A DNA stretch of 64,000 nt. It comes from Barthelona sp. PCE. Lineage: Eukaryota > Metamonada: BaSk clade. Numbering within the stretch: position 1 is the stretch's first letter; each line of letters opens with the position of its first letter. The stretch lies in the NCBI GenBank assembly GCA_040285745.1, contig JAUFOR010000006.1, forward strand, positions 310,001 through 374,000. The letters run 5' to 3'. A program made the translations under genes and the position numbers. Below the pieces are notes generated by a model. It saw only the letters and a program-made list of their open reading frames with translations. It searched no databases and was not told the origin of the DNA. Shown here one piece after another: positions 63,740-64,000 of this stretch.

Positions 63740-64000
63740 TTACTCAAGATCAATATTGAAGCGGAACGACCACTCTGTGTCGATAGACCATTGAGGGAAG
63801 TTTGTAGCCCAAGCAGTGTTGAACATATTAGCGTGAAAACCTCCATTCTCAACATCAGGAATTCTATCTTCAAAATTGAGAAGGTGTGGCGACTCGGGAG
63901 CAACAAGCGCAGAATCAAGTGGGGTGATCTTCATTCCATCAAAACCAAAAGAGTCACAACCGTGCAAGAACTGTCCTGCACTCTTGACATTGTTGGAAGG
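63740..64000 (-). CDS. C-terminus of a possible glycoside hydrolase (GH38/DUF5054-like), 5' part beyond window
   Basis: The frame is open from the right edge to a stop at 63740, about 86 residues. It ends FNTAWATNFPQWSIDTEWSF, then a short strand and a DLE terminus. The pattern N-x-W-x-TNFPxW near the C-terminus resembles GH38-related DUF5054-type glycosidases, but the catalytic part is not in the window. It is convergent with TDP1 (17 bases between stops). Confidence 0.45.
   Translation of the reverse strand, partial: PSNNVKSAGQFLHGCDSFGFDGMKITPLDSALVAPESPHLLNFEDRIPDVENGGFHANMFNTAWATNFPQWSIDTEWSFRFNIDLE

Noticed and set aside
1-64000. Alternative genetic code, bacterial operons, CRISPR arrays, complete transposons
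   Set aside because: All three stop codons end conserved genes. Genes are eukaryotic with spliceosomal introns, and no regular spaced repeats, transposase or reverse transcriptase were seen.

Overview
This window is nuclear DNA of a flagellated, intron-poor, compact unicellular eukaryote. Genes lie on both strands, most are uninterrupted reading frames, and spacing is usually tens of bases. TAA, TAG and TGA all act as stops, so the standard code applies. Flagellated life is indicated by a 4126-residue axonemal-type dynein heavy chain, a tubulin-ligase-like protein and a possible FAM227-type protein. Only two spliceosomal introns are clear, both in proteasome genes (20S alpha and Rpt1). Both start GTATG and have a CTAAC branch site fused to the 3' splice site, a style known from parabasalids and diplomonads. 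A metamonad-type protist is therefore my best inference, but ALG9 in the window argues against Trichomonas or Giardia themselves. I do not name a species.

Layout. 1-9.9 kb: an edge-truncated secreted beta-helix membrane protein, a small 4-TM protein, an ankyrin protein, EXO1, two unknown proteins and a 7-TM protein. 9.9-14.8 kb: a small membrane ORF split over two frames, a divergent 20S proteasome alpha subunit, the Spb4/DDX55 helicase and the first of four related unknown beta-rich proteins (family P). 15-23.4 kb: a dynamin/EHD-like GTPase with two C-terminal TM segments, a WDR91 orthologue, a second family P gene, a second 4-TM protein, RFC5 and an MBOAT lysophospholipid acyltransferase. 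23.4-31.4 kb: a ciliary-type unknown protein, a cyclic-nucleotide-binding/phosphodiesterase fusion and a third family P gene lacking a clear start. 31.4-44.3 kb: a gene-poor stretch with a 59-codon ORF, a sodium/solute symporter, a RING/TRAF-zinc-finger protein, a fourth family P gene, ALG9, Rpt1, a TTL-like ligase and Tudor-SN. 44.5-64 kb: the dynein heavy chain, a second beta-helix/Cys-rich/multi-TM protein, SPT4, a WD40 protein, TDP1 and the C-terminus of a possible GH38-like glycosidase.

Most genes are eukaryotic housekeeping functions (DNA repair and replication, proteasome, ribosome biogenesis, transcription elongation, N-glycan assembly, lipid remodelling, endosomal traffic, motility). 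The least described content is family P, the paired 4-TM family, the two beta-helix surface proteins at the window ends and the CNB-PDE fusion. Tail-to-tail gene pairs whose stop codons abut or overlap recur across the window.
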